64,000 nucleotides of DNA from Falsiroseomonas stagni DSM 19981 (GTDB lineage Bacteria > Pseudomonadota > Alphaproteobacteria > Acetobacterales > Acetobacteraceae): the NCBI RefSeq assembly GCF_900114315.1, contig NZ_FOSQ01000001.1, forward strand, positions 1,261,718 through 1,325,717. The letters are read 5' to 3'. Position numbers and translations under genes: made by a program. Position 1 is the stretch's first letter, and each line of letters starts with the position of its first letter. Shown piece after piece: positions 52,625 through 61,827 of this stretch. The notes beneath the pieces are model-generated. The model worked only from the letters and a program-made list of their open reading frames with translations. It was not told the DNA's origin and did not search any database.

Positions 52625-54108
52625 CGGGCTTCGGGTCCCAGGAAGATGCTGCTTTCGCTGACCACCGTCCGGCCCCGGCCATCGACCAGGCGGAAGGTGA
52701 CGGGGATGGAGGCGCGGGTCGGCGTGCCGGGCGGCTGGGTCAGCAGCACGCGCCATTGCGTGATGCCGTCAGGCCGCGTCGTGACCATGGGCCGGTCACC
52801 ATGGGCTTCCTGCACCTGCATGAGTAGGGGCGTGCGGGAATCCAGCACCAGGGCGTAGGTGCCGACATCGCGGTCCTTGTTGGCGATCTTCAGCGTATAG
52901 CCATTGCGCACCCCGCCATCGGAGAGCGTGACGAAGAGCGGCGCGCGGTCCCGCAGCACCGACAGCGTCACGGTCTGCCGCAGCAGCCAGGCGCCCAGCA
53001 TGATGGCGACCACGCCGGCCAGCATGCCGGCATAGAGGATGGTGCGCGGCCGGATGAAGCGCGGCATGCGCCGCACCTCCATTCCCGTGGCGCAGCGGGC
53101 GCGCGACGGCGGCAGCGCCTTGGTCGCGGCGGTGGAGGCGGCGAGGTTCGACAGCGTCTCGAAGGCGATGAGGCCGGTCGGGCGATCGAGCCGCGTCATG
53201 ATGTCGTCGCAGGCATCGATGCAGAGGCCGCAGCCGATGCATTCCAGCTGCTGGCCATCGCGGATGTCGATACCGGTGGGGCAGACATTCACGCAGGCCT
53301 GGCAATCCACGCAATCGCCGATGCCATCGGCCTTGGCCTTGCCGCGCGGCTCCCCCCGCCAGTCGCGATAGGTGACGACGAGGGAATTCTCATCCAGCAT
53401 CGCCGCCTGGAAGCGCGGCCAGGGGCACATGTAGGTGCAGACCTGTTCGCGCGCCCAGCCGGCCAGCACATAGGTCGTGGCGGTGAAGAGGCCGAAGAAG
53501 AAATAGACGTCGCGTGATGCCTCGCCGGTCAGCAGTTCCACCGTCACGGTCGGCGCATCGTTGAAATACATGATCCAGGCGCCGCCGGTGGCCGCCGCGA
53601 TCAGCAGCCAGGCGCCATGCGTCAGGCTCTTCTTGCGCAGCTTCTCCAGCGTCCAGGGCTGCTTGTCGAGGCGCATGCGTTCATTGCGGTCGCCCTGGAC
53701 CAGGCGCTCCACCCCCATGAACAGGTCGGTCCAGACCGTCTGCGGGCAGGCGAAGCCGCACCAGACGCGGCCGAAGAGGCTGGTGGCGACGAACAGCCCG
53801 ATGGCGCCCAGCACCAGCAGGCCGGTGAGGAAATAGACCTCCTGCGGCCAGATCTCGATGAAGAAGAAGAACAGGCGGCCATTGGTGATGTCGACCAGCA
53901 CCGCCTGGTCCGGCGCGCCGGGACCACGGTCCCAGCGCAGCCAGGGGACGAGGTAGTAGAGCGCCAGGCACAGGATGAGCACGGCCCATTTCACGCGCCG
54001 CACCGGGCCCTTCACGGCCTTCGGATAGACCTTCTGCCGGTCCGCATAGAGGGATGGCGGCGGCGTCCCGACGGGCTTGAGGCGTTCGGGCGCCTGGATC
54101 GTGCTCAT
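52621..54108 (-). CDS. ccoG: cbb3 oxidase accessory protein CcoG/FixG
   Basis: The 495-residue protein is a membrane iron-sulfur protein. About five membrane segments are visible. The NapH-like CGFACPQTVWTDLF is followed by a second CTYMCPWPRFQAAM and the ferredoxin pair CVDCQACVNVCPTGIDI and CIGCGLCIDACDDI. The C-terminal half is a periplasmic Ig-like domain. CcoG is thought to reduce copper during assembly. It lies 18 bases after ccoP. Confidence 0.95.
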   Translation of the reverse strand: MSTIQAPERLKPVGTPPPSLYADRQKVYPKAVKGPVRRVKWAVLILCLALYYLVPWLRWDRGPGAPDQAVLVDITNGRLFFFFIEIWPQEVYFLTGLLVLGAIGLFVATSLFGRVWCGFACPQTVWTDLFMGVERLVQGDRNERMRLDKQPWTLEKLRKKSLTHGAWLLIAAATGGAWIMYFNDAPTVTVELLTGEASRDVYFFFGLFTATTYVLAGWAREQVCTYMCPWPRFQAAMLDENSLVVTYRDWRGEPRGKAKADGIGDCVDCQACVNVCPTGIDIRDGQQLECIGCGLCIDACDDIMTRLDRPTGLIAFETLSNLAASTAATKALPPSRARCATGMEVRRMPRFIRPRTILYAGMLAGVVAIMLGAWLLRQTVTLSVLRDRAPLFVTLSDGGVRNGYTLKIANKDRDVGTYALVLDSRTPLLMQVQEAHGDRPMVTTRPDGITQWRVLLTQPPGTPTRASIPVTFRLVDGRGRTVVSESSIFLGPEAR

Positions 54109-54126
54109 TGTCCTGGCCTTGCCTGC

Positions 54127-54999
54127 TCAGTTCTCGCCGCCGCCCAGCGCGTGGACATAGACCGCGAGCATGTTGATGATCGCGGGGTCCAGGCGCCGTC
54201 CCCAGGCCGGCATGACGCCGGCGCGGGCATAGGAGATGCTGCGCGCGATGGAGGCCTTGTCGGCGCCATAGAGCCAGATCTGGTCCGACAGGCGCGGCGC
54301 GCCGACGTCCCGGTTGCCCTCGCCACGCTCGCCGTGGCAGGCCGCGCAATTCTCGGCGTAGAGCGTCGCACCGCGCCCCGCCGCCGCCGCATCCTGCGAA
54401 CGGTTGGAGAGGGAGAGCACGTATTCGGCCGTGTCGTTCACCTGCGGCAGGGTCAGCACGCCATCCGCCAGGAAGCGCGGCATCTGGCTGGTGCGTTCCT
54501 CATCGCTTTCGCCGGCGCGGACGCCGTTGGCGATGGTGTGGCGGATCGCGTCATGCGTGCCGCCCCAGATCCAGTCGTCATCGGCCAGCGACGGGAAGCC
54601 ACCCACCGCACCCTGGCCGCCGGCGCCGTGGCAGCCCGCGCAGTTGTTGGCGAAGGCGGTGCGCCCACCCGCCACCGCGAAGGCGCGCAGCGTCGGATCG
54701 GCGGCGATGGTCTGCGGGTCCGACGCCCGGATGCGGGCCAGCATCGGCTCCATCCGCGATTGCGCGGCACGCACATCGCCGACCACCGCTTCCCGCGCGA
54801 TCCAGCCCGTGACGCCCGTCGCCCCCTGGAAGGGGAAGGCGGGGTAGAGCACGACCCAGACGGCGGCGAAGGCGATCGTCGCGTACATCACATAGAGCCA
54901 CCACCGCGGCAGCGGCGTGTTCAGCTCCTTCAGCCCGTCCCACTCATGGCCCGTGGTGTCGGTGCCGGTAAGGCTGTCCTTCTCGATCTTCGTGGGCAT
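54127..54999 (-). CDS. ccoP: cbb3 cytochrome c oxidase subunit III (diheme)
   Basis: The 290-residue subunit has one membrane segment (about 34-54) and two class I cytochrome c domains. The heme sites are CAGCH (120-124) and CAACH (218-222), with Met ligands in segments such as MPRFLADGVL. It takes electrons from cytochrome c to subunit II. N-terminal WDGLKELNTPLPRWW is the typical CcoP docking segment. Confidence 0.96.
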   Translation of the reverse strand: MPTKIEKDSLTGTDTTGHEWDGLKELNTPLPRWWLYVMYATIAFAAVWVVLYPAFPFQGATGVTGWIAREAVVGDVRAAQSRMEPMLARIRASDPQTIAADPTLRAFAVAGGRTAFANNCAGCHGAGGQGAVGGFPSLADDDWIWGGTHDAIRHTIANGVRAGESDEERTSQMPRFLADGVLTLPQVNDTAEYVLSLSNRSQDAAAAGRGATLYAENCAACHGERGEGNRDVGAPRLSDQIWLYGADKASIARSISYARAGVMPAWGRRLDPAIINMLAVYVHALGGGEN

Positions 55000-55012
55000 C
55001 GCTTGACACTCC

Positions 55013-55180
55013 TCAGGACAGGCGGTCGCGCGGGTCGTCGCGGAAGGGGATGTTCCCCGATTCCTCGAACCGGCGTTTCCGCTTGGGCGACAGCGCGTAG
55101 AACAGGATTCCCGTGAACAGCACGAAGAACCAGACGACCCAGATGCTGGAGAAGACGGGCTGCAGATCGGCGAGCGTCAT
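55013..55180 (-). CDS. ccoQ: cbb3 oxidase subunit CcoQ/FixQ
   Basis: The 55-residue subunit has one membrane segment (about 13-30, WVVWFFVLFTGILFYAL) followed by SPKRKRRFEESGNIPFRDD, the CcoQ tail. ATG 55180 is preferred; a GTG at 55198 overlapping the ccoO stop would add six residues. It stabilises the oxidase complex. Confidence 0.88.
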   Translation of the reverse strand: MTLADLQPVFSSIWVVWFFVLFTGILFYALSPKRKRRFEESGNIPFRDDPRDRLS

Positions 55181-55194
55181 GATGGCCGTCCCCT

Positions 55195-55923
55195 TCACTG
55201 CTGGCGCAGCTGGTCGGGCGTCACGTCACTGAAGCTGACGAGCGTGCCGAGCATCTGCAGGTAGGAAACCAGCGCATCCATCTCCGTCACCACGCCAGCA
55301 TTGCCGTCGAAGACGCCCTGGCGGGCGCGGGCGTAGCGGGTGCTGAAGGCGCTCGCGTCACGCTCCGGCCGGGCCTGCGTCTCCAGGTCGGCGCGGGCAT
55401 TCGCGATCATCTCATCCGTGTAGGGCACGCCGACGTTGCGCTGGGCGCGCAGGTGGTCGGCGATGTCCCCATAGGCCAGCGGCCGGTCGAGGAAGGCGTA
55501 GGGCGGCATGATGCTGTCCGGCACCACGGCGCGCGGGCTGCGCAGATGGGCGGCGTGCCAGTCATCCGAATAGCGGCCGCCGACGCGCGCCAGGTCCGGC
55601 CCCGTGCGCTTGGAGCCCCACTGGAAGGGATGGTCGAACATGCTTTCCGCCGCCAGGCTGTAGTGGCCGTAGCGCTCCAGCTCGTCCCGGAAGGGACGCA
55701 CCATCTGGCTGTGGCAGGTGTAGCAGCCCTCCCGGATGTAGATGTTGCGTCCCATCAGCTCGAGCGGCGTGTAGGGGCGCACGCCCTGCACACGCTCGAT
55801 CGTGCTCTCCACCGTGAACAGCGGCACGATCTGCGCGAGCCCGCCGATGGAGACCGTGATGAGCGTGAGCACGCCCATCAGGATCAGGTTCTTCTCGATG
55901 ATGCCGTGATTGAACCAGCGCAT
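55195..55923 (-). CDS. ccoO: cbb3 cytochrome c oxidase subunit II (monoheme)
   Basis: The 242-residue subunit has an N-terminal membrane anchor (about 13-32) and one heme c site in [16 protein letters not shown] (Cys67, Cys70, His71). The Met ligand region is [10 protein letters not shown], and family segments [20 protein letters not shown] and [14 protein letters not shown] are present. It is 13 bases after ccoN. Confidence 0.96.
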   Translation of the reverse strand: MRWFNHGIIEKNLILMGVLTLITVSIGGLAQIVPLFTVESTIERVQGVRPYTPLELMGRNIYIREGCYTCHSQMVRPFRDELERYGHYSLAAESMFDHPFQWGSKRTGPDLARVGGRYSDDWHAAHLRSPRAVVPDSIMPPYAFLDRPLAYGDIADHLRAQRNVGVPYTDEMIANARADLETQARPERDASAFSTRYARARQGVFDGNAGVVTEMDALVSYLQMLGTLVSFSDVTPDQLRQQ

Positions 55924-55936
55924 TGCCGGGTCCTCC

Positions 55937-57433
55937 TTATTCGGCCGGTGCCGGGACGGGCATGGCGAAGGCGGGCAGCGCAGCCGGCTCCTCGCTCTCG
56001 CCGCGGGTCACGGTCATCCAGAGGTTGTAGGCCATGATCAGCGCACCGCTGAGGTAGAGCACGCCGCCGAGCATCCGGATGACGTAGTAGGGGTGCATCG
56101 CGGCGACCGTCTCGATGAAGCTGTATTGCAGGAAGCCCAGCTCATCATAGGCGCGCCACATCAGGCCCTGCAGGATGCCCGACACCCACATCGAGGTGAT
56201 GTAGAGGACGATGCCGAGCGTCGCGATCCAGAAGTGCCAGGACACCAGCTTCTCGCTGTACACGCCCTTCTTCGCCCAGAGCTTCGGGAACAGCCAGTAG
56301 AGCGCGCCGAAGGTGATGAAGCCGACCCAGCCCATGGCGCCGCTGTGCACATGGCCGATGGTCCAGTCGGTGTAGTGCGACAGTGCGTTCACCGCCTTGA
56401 TGGACATCACCGGTCCCTCGAAGGTCGACATGCCGTAGAAGCCGACGGCGGTGACGGAGAAGCGCAGCCCCGGATTGGTGCGGAGTTTGTCCCACGCGCC
56501 CGACAGCGTCATGATCCCGTTGATCATCCCGCCCCAGCTCGGCATCCACAGCATGATGCTGAACACCATGCCGAGCGTCTGCGCCCAGTCCGGCAGCGCC
56601 GTGTAGTGCAGGTGGTGCGGGCCCGCCCAGATGTAGAGGAAGATGAGCGACCAGAAATGCACGATCGACAGCCGGTAGGAATAGACCGGCCGTTCCGCCT
56701 GCTTCGGGATGATGTAGTACATCATGCCGAGGAAGCCCGCGGTCAGGAAGAAGCCCACCGCATTGTGGCCGTACCACCACTGGATCATCGCGTCCTGCAC
56801 GCCGGACGCCACGCCATAGCTCTTGGCGCTGCCGAAGCTGATGGGAAGCGCCAGGTTGTTGCCGATATGCAGCATGGCGACGGTGACGATGAAGGCCAGG
56901 AAGAACCAGTTCGCCACGTAGATGTGGGGCTCTTCCCGCCGCAGGATCGTGCCGCCGAAGGCGACGAGGTAGTGCACCCACACGACGGTAAGCCACAGAT
57001 CGACGTACCATTCGGGCTCGGCGTATTCCTTGCCCTGCGTCACGCCCAGCACATAGCCGAGGGCGGCGGTGACGATGACGAACTGGTAGCCCCAGAAGAG
57101 GAACCAGCCCATCGGCTCTCCACCGAACAGCCGCGCGCGGCAGGTACGCTGAACGATGTAGAGGCTGGTGCAGAACAGCGCATTGCCGCCGAAGGCGAAG
57201 ATCACGGCGCTGGTGTGGACGGGCCGGAAGCGGCCGAAGGTCGTCCATTCCAGATCGAGGTTCAGCAGCGGCCAGGCCAGCTGCGATGCGATCACCACGC
57301 CCACCAGGAAGCCGACGACCCCCCAGAAGACGGTTGCAATCGCGAAGGCACGGATCGGTGCCTCCACATAGGGCTCGGGCCGTGCAACCGCGGCCGTCCC
57401 GGCCTGGTTGGCGGCGTAGCCTGCTACAGCCAT
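55937..57433 (-). CDS. ccoN: cbb3 cytochrome c oxidase subunit I
   Basis: The 498-residue subunit reduces oxygen and pumps protons, using heme b, heme b3 and copper B. It has about 12 membrane segments. Metal and heme ligands are seen in [32 protein letters not shown] (the two neighbouring His of copper B) and [14 protein letters not shown]. These enzymes have high oxygen affinity. GGGGAGAT lies 8-15 bases before ATG 57433, so I prefer it to one nine codons upstream. The perfect FNR/FixK box upstream suggests induction under low oxygen. It heads ccoNOQP-GHIS. Confidence 0.97.
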   Translation of the reverse strand: MAVAGYAANQAGTAAVARPEPYVEAPIRAFAIATVFWGVVGFLVGVVIASQLAWPLLNLDLEWTTFGRFRPVHTSAVIFAFGGNALFCTSLYIVQRTCRARLFGGEPMGWFLFWGYQFVIVTAALGYVLGVTQGKEYAEPEWYVDLWLTVVWVHYLVAFGGTILRREEPHIYVANWFFLAFIVTVAMLHIGNNLALPISFGSAKSYGVASGVQDAMIQWWYGHNAVGFFLTAGFLGMMYYIIPKQAERPVYSYRLSIVHFWSLIFLYIWAGPHHLHYTALPDWAQTLGMVFSIMLWMPSWGGMINGIMTLSGAWDKLRTNPGLRFSVTAVGFYGMSTFEGPVMSIKAVNALSHYTDWTIGHVHSGAMGWVGFITFGALYWLFPKLWAKKGVYSEKLVSWHFWIATLGIVLYITSMWVSGILQGLMWRAYDELGFLQYSFIETVAAMHPYYVIRMLGGVLYLSGALIMAYNLWMTVTRGESEEPAALPAFAMPVPAPAE

Positions 57434-57517
57434 CGCATCGATCTCCCCTGCGCATGCCACGGTCGCGATCTGACCGGCGCTATGGGGGCAGATGACACCT
57501 TCCCAGACTGGGCGTCC

Positions 57518-57531
57518 TTGATGCGGATCAA
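57518..57531. promoter_or_regulatory. FNR/FixK-type box (anaerobox)
   Basis: TTGAT-GCGG-ATCAA is a perfect match to the TTGAT-N4-ATCAA consensus of FNR, FixK and Anr regulators. Its centre is about 91 bases from the ccoN ATG on one side and 77 from the DUF2189 ATG on the other. A class II promoter (site near -41.5) on either strand would put the transcript start 35-50 bases before each gene. Confidence 0.88.
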
Positions 57532-57601
57532 TTACCGATGCGCCGTGGCGTGCCTATGCTGCATGCCAAGGAAGCCGCCCCAGGAAGATGGAATCCCCCC
57601 G

Positions 57602-58396
57602 ATGAACGGCGAACCCATGCCGCTGGCGAAGACGGAACAGGCGAAGACGGGGATGCCCGGCATCGCCCTCGTGTCGAATGACCGGCCGTGGCGCTGGCTC
57701 GCGGCCGGGTGGCAGGATTTGATGGCGGTGCCGCATCTCGGCTTCGTCTATGGCGGCGCCGTGGTCGTCGCGGGATGGGTGCTGGTGGTGGTGCTGCTGC
57801 AACTCGGCAGCGCCTGGGCGATCCTGCCGGCGACGGCGGGCTTCTTCGTCGTGGCGCCCCTGCTGGGCGCGGGCCTCTATGAGGTGAGCCGGCGGCGCGA
57901 ACGGGGGGAGGAGACGAGCTTCCTCGGCTGTGCCTATGCCTTCCGCCGCAACGGCACGCAGCTTGCGCTGATCGGCACGGCGCTGCTGCTGATCCATCTG
58001 TTCTGGATCCGCATCGCGGGGCTGCTCTTCGCGCTGTTCTTCGGCCTCGGCTTCTCGCCCGCGATCGAATCGCTGCCGATCGCCATGCTGCGCTCCGACA
58101 ACCTGCTTCCCTTCCTGGTTATCGGCACGGGGTTTGGCTTCGTCCTGGCCTGCGTGTCCTTTGCCATTTCCGCGGTCTCCATCCCGATGATCATCGACCG
58201 CGACATCTCCGCCTTCGAAGCGGTCGCCGTCTCCGTCACGGCGGTCATGCGCAACTGGCGTGCCATGGCGCTGTGGGCGGGGCTGATCGTCGTCTTCACC
58301 GCGATGGCGCTGGTGCCGTTCTTCTTCGGGCTGGCGCTGGTGCTGCCGCTGATCGGGCACGCGACCTGGCATTGCTATCGCGACCTGGTGCGCTGA
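57602..58396 (+). CDS. DUF2189 membrane protein
   Basis: The 264-residue protein has about six hydrophobic segments grouped in pairs. Family features are the N-terminal RPWRWLAAGWQDLMAVPHLG, FFVVAPLLGAGLYEVSRRRE, and a late ISAVSIPMIIDRDISAFEAV followed by SVTAVMRNWRAMA. Its function is unknown; members have been noted near cytochrome oxidases, which fits here. It is divergent from ccoN and shares the FNR/FixK box. ATG 57602 is chosen; ATG 57563 would add 13 residues but lies too close to the box for a class II transcript start. Confidence 0.85.
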   Translation: MNGEPMPLAKTEQAKTGMPGIALVSNDRPWRWLAAGWQDLMAVPHLGFVYGGAVVVAGWVLVVVLLQLGSAWAILPATAGFFVVAPLLGAGLYEVSRRRERGEETSFLGCAYAFRRNGTQLALIGTALLLIHLFWIRIAGLLFALFFGLGFSPAIESLPIAMLRSDNLLPFLVIGTGFGFVLACVSFAISAVSIPMIIDRDISAFEAVAVSVTAVMRNWRAMALWAGLIVVFTAMALVPFFFGLALVLPLIGHATWHCYRDLVR

Positions 58397-60829
58397 CTAC
58401 AGCAGCACGATATCCGCGGCGCCGAGCGTGGCGGGCGACACGCCCGCCAGCAGCACGCTGTGCCCCGACCCCAGCGCGAGCAGCGCGCCATCCGTGGTGG
58501 ACTGGAACGCCGCCAGCACGGCGGCCGTGCTGGCGTAGAGCGTGACGGGGATGCCCAGACGGTCCTCGCCGCGCGCGAAGTCCGTGACCTGGTCCTGCCC
58601 TCCCGTGACCTCCATGACGAAGAGGTCGGCGCCCGCGCCGCCCGTCAGCGTATCGCCGCCGCCGCCGCCCTGCAGCGTATCGGCCCCGCCGGCGCCGAGC
58701 AGCAGATTCGCCAGCGCATTGCCGCGCATCACATTCGGCAGCGCATTGCCGGTGCCGGTGACGAGGCCGCCGAGCAGCAGCAGGTTCTCCACCTGGCCGG
58801 GCAGGATGTAGCCGCCGCCGGACAGGTCGGCCTGCACCCAGTCATTCCCGCCGCCCGGTTCCTCCACGATGAGGTCCCGTGCGGAATCGATCAGGTAGAG
58901 ATCGTCATCCGCACCGCCGATCAGCAGCGAGTCGAGGCGATCCGCCGCCCGCCCATCCAGCGTATCCGCCCCGGCGCCGCCGCGCAGTTCGTCGCCGCCG
59001 CCGCTGCCGGCCAGCAGCCGGTCGTTGCCGGCATCGCCCTGCAGCCAGTCGGCACCTTCCGCGCCCTCCAGCGTATCGTTGCCCGGGCCGCCGGACAGGA
59101 CATCGCGCCCGGTGCCGCCCGATGCCCAGTCATCCCCGTCATTGCCGTTCAGCACATCATTGCCCGCGCCGCCCAGCAGCGTGTCCGCGCCCGCGCCCCC
59201 GAAGCCGAGGTCCACGCCATCCCCGCCGCTGATCGAATCCGCGCCGTCGCCGCCCGCCAGCAGATCCACACCCGCGCCGCCATCCAGCGTATCGCCATCG
59301 GCCCCGCCCAGCAGCCGGTCATCCCCCGCGCCGCCCATCAGCGAATCCGCCCCGGCCCCGCCATCGGCCAGGTCATTGCCGTCGCCGCCGGCCAGGAGGT
59401 TGGCGCCCTCATTCCCGAACAGGCTGTCCGGCCCGGCGCTGCCGAACAAAGCGAGGTTGCCGGCGCCGGTGGCGAGGCGCAGGCGCTCGATCTCCGCCGG
59501 CATGGTCATGGCGCCGGCGGTCACGATCTCATCGATGCCGCCATTGGGCAGTTCGACCCAGATGTCGCCGGTGCCGGGGATGTAGGTGTCGTTGCCCGCC
59601 CCGCCGACCAGGCTGTCATTCCCCGCGCCGCCATCCAGCAGGTCATCGCCATCGGCGCCCAGCAGCGTGTCGGCCGCGTCGCCGCCCAGCAGCACGTCAT
59701 TGTCGGCGCCGCCCTCCAGCGAATCGGCCTCCGTCCCGCCATCCAGCGTGTCGGCGCCGGTGCCGCCGGACAGCAGGTCGATCTCCGACCCGCCAAGCAG
59801 CGAATCGGCGCCCGCGCCGCCTTCCAGCGTATCCGCCCCGGTGGAGCCATCAAGCATGTCCGCGCCATCATCGCCCACCAGGCGGTCATTGCCCGATCCG
59901 CCCCGCAGCGTATCGGCCCCCGCATTGCCGGACACCGTGTCATTGCCGCCGCCCGCGGTGACGAGGTCGTTGCCCGCCCCGCCATCGATGAGGTCGTTGC
60001 CCGTGCCGCCGAGGAGCGAATCATTGCCATCTTCGCCCAGCATCGTGTCGTTCCCGGCGCCGGCATCCGCGCTGTCATTGCCCGCGCCGCCGCCCAGGCT
60101 GTCATTCCCGTCGAGGGAGGCGAGGGTGTCGTTGCCGCCATGGCCGAAGATGGCATCCGCGCCGGCGGCGCCGGCCAGCGACTCGGCGCCGGTCGTCCCA
60201 TCCGTCACGGTGAAGGCGGGCAGGGAGCCGGGCTGGAGGATGGTGACGCTGACGATGAAGGCGGCGATGTTGCGGCCGTCCGACACCTCGATCATCACGT
60301 CGCGGACCGTGCCGCCCTGGCCGATCAGGTCGACGCCCTGGCGCAGCCGGAGCGTGGTGCCCACCATCTCGAACCAGGCGGAATCGGGCCAGGCGACGCT
60401 GTATTCCAGCGGGCCGGTGGAATCGGGATCATCGGCCAGCAGGATGCCGATCTCGGCGCCGACATCGGTGGCCAGCACCACGCCACCGGAGAAGAAGCGC
60501 AGGTTCTGCGGCGGCGTGTCATCCAGGCCGACCAGCTGCACCGCGTAGCTGTCCGGCAGCGCCACCCAGCCGGAGGCGGTGCGGACGGTCAGGCCGAAGC
60601 GGAAGACGAAGCCGTCGCCCAGCGTCTCCGCATCGAAGACCGCGGCGGGGGTGATGCGGATGCGGGTGCCCGCGGCTTGCAGCGTGGCGGAGAAGGCGCC
60701 CGAATCCGCGCCCGTCAGCGCAACCTCCAGCACCGGGCCGGACAGGGCCAGGGTGGCGGACCAGTCGGCGGGCTGCGCATTCTCGAAGATCGTGGCCGGC
60801 ACGGTGCCGGTCACCACCACTGACATCAA
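58397..60829 (-). CDS. RTX-repeat calcium-binding protein
   Basis: The 810-residue protein has two parts. Residues 1-205 are beta-rich and cadherin-like (ATIFENAQPADWSATLALSG; later DVMIEVSDGRNIAAFIVSV, typical of cadherin-like modules). From about 213 to 795 it is packed with RTX nonapeptides such as GGAGNDSLL, GGTGADTLD and GADGDDLLD, which bind calcium and fold as beta rolls outside the cell. A non-RTX stretch near 420-455 (WVELPNGGIDEIVTAGA) and another near 665-700 interrupt the array. The end (GHSVLLAGVSPATLGAADIV) fits the C-terminal signal of type I secretion. No signal peptide, no type I exporter gene nearby. No catalytic domain is visible. Confidence 0.92.
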   Translation of the reverse strand: MMSVVVTGTVPATIFENAQPADWSATLALSGPVLEVALTGADSGAFSATLQAAGTRIRITPAAVFDAETLGDGFVFRFGLTVRTASGWVALPDSYAVQLVGLDDTPPQNLRFFSGGVVLATDVGAEIGILLADDPDSTGPLEYSVAWPDSAWFEMVGTTLRLRQGVDLIGQGGTVRDVMIEVSDGRNIAAFIVSVTILQPGSLPAFTVTDGTTGAESLAGAAGADAIFGHGGNDTLASLDGNDSLGGGAGNDSADAGAGNDTMLGEDGNDSLLGGTGNDLIDGGAGNDLVTAGGGNDTVSGNAGADTLRGGSGNDRLVGDDGADMLDGSTGADTLEGGAGADSLLGGSEIDLLSGGTGADTLDGGTEADSLEGGADNDVLLGGDAADTLLGADGDDLLDGGAGNDSLVGGAGNDTYIPGTGDIWVELPNGGIDEIVTAGAMTMPAEIERLRLATGAGNLALFGSAGPDSLFGNEGANLLAGGDGNDLADGGAGADSLMGGAGDDRLLGGADGDTLDGGAGVDLLAGGDGADSISGGDGVDLGFGGAGADTLLGGAGNDVLNGNDGDDWASGGTGRDVLSGGPGNDTLEGAEGADWLQGDAGNDRLLAGSGGGDELRGGAGADTLDGRAADRLDSLLIGGADDDLYLIDSARDLIVEEPGGGNDWVQADLSGGGYILPGQVENLLLLGGLVTGTGNALPNVMRGNALANLLLGAGGADTLQGGGGGDTLTGGAGADLFVMEVTGGQDQVTDFARGEDRLGIPVTLYASTAAVLAAFQSTTDGALLALGSGHSVLLAGVSPATLGAADIVLL

Positions 60830-60908
60830 CGGGGCCCCATCCTGGTGGCGCCACCATCAAGCCGGGATCGGGTTGACGCCCCGTCAACGCGCGGCCGGCA
60901 AAGGGCTT

Positions 60909-61676
60909 TCAGGCGGAGAGGTGGATGGCGGTGCCCGCCAGGACGGCCGCGTTGAGGGCGAAGAGCGCCGCACCCGCCAGCTGGAAGCGCGGGCCGAGGG
61001 CACGCAGGAAGAAGCGGCCGAGGAAGGCGACGCCCACCAGCGACGGGATGGTGCCGAGGCAGAAGGCCGCCATCGCCACCGCCCCCGCCAGCGCGCTACC
61101 CGTGGCCGCGGCAGCCGCCAGCGCGGCGTAGAGCAGCCCGCAGGGCAGGCCGGAGAGCAGCAGGCCGAGCCCGAAGCCCTGTGCCCGACCTGGCACCCCT
61201 CCAGGCGTCGCCAGCAGCGGCGCCATCCGGGCCGTCAGGCGGCCGGCCAGGCTCTCCGCCGGGCGCAGCAGCCAGGCCGGCACCAGGCGCGCCGGCGCCA
61301 CGCGCCAGCGGCCGGGCAGGCGTTGCAGGGCCTGGAGCGCCATCAGCACGGCGGCCGCCAGCAGCAGCGCCGCCAGCACATGGCGCAGCCCGGTTGCCTG
61401 GTTCAGCACCCCCGCCGCCAGCCCGCTGAGCGCGCCCAGGGTCGCGTAGCCGACCATCCGCCCGGCGTGGTAGGGCAGCAGTGCCGCACCGGCGAGGCGC
61501 GAGAGCGTGCCGCCCGGCCCGACCGCGGCGCTGGCCTGGGCGATGACGAAGGGCGCGCACATGGCGGCGCAATGCGTCAGCCCGCCCGCCAGCCCGGCCA
61601 GGAACAGCGCCAGCGCCACCACGGGCAGGCCGCCCGGTCCTATGGCCGTCAGGTCATGCAGGCAATTCGCGATCAT
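60909..61676 (-). CDS. Sulfite exporter TauE/SafE-type membrane protein (UreH/DsbD-like branch)
   Basis: The 255-residue protein has about six hydrophobic segments. LFLAGLAGGLTHCAAMCAPF near residues 24-43 carries the G-G-x-x-H-C-x-x-M-C motif of the branch found beside cbb3 assembly genes and copper proteins. A second related motif, LGLLLSGLPCGLLYAALAAA, lies near 165-184. Metal- or thiol-related transport is likely. Its position 3.5 kb from ccoN suggests, but does not prove, a link to oxidase copper supply. ATG 61676 has GTGGGA upstream; ATG 61691 is an alternative. Confidence 0.82.
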   Translation of the reverse strand: MIANCLHDLTAIGPGGLPVVALALFLAGLAGGLTHCAAMCAPFVIAQASAAVGPGGTLSRLAGAALLPYHAGRMVGYATLGALSGLAAGVLNQATGLRHVLAALLLAAAVLMALQALQRLPGRWRVAPARLVPAWLLRPAESLAGRLTARMAPLLATPGGVPGRAQGFGLGLLLSGLPCGLLYAALAAAAATGSALAGAVAMAAFCLGTIPSLVGVAFLGRFFLRALGPRFQLAGAALFALNAAVLAGTAIHLSA

Positions 61677-61827
61677 GTCCCACGATGGCATGGTTGCGCA
61701 CTGGCCGGCTTGCGCCAGATCAAGCCCGGATGACGCGGCGTGGATGCCCCAGGGGGGCGTGGGGCTGACTTGGGGGTGACGGCCGCCCCGCCGGGTGCTT
61801 TTACGCCCCGACAGGCGCCGACGGAGG

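Noticed and set aside
58600-60180. Dense DNA repeats that could suggest a satellite array
   Set aside because: They are degenerate at the DNA level and encode RTX nonapeptides in one frame.
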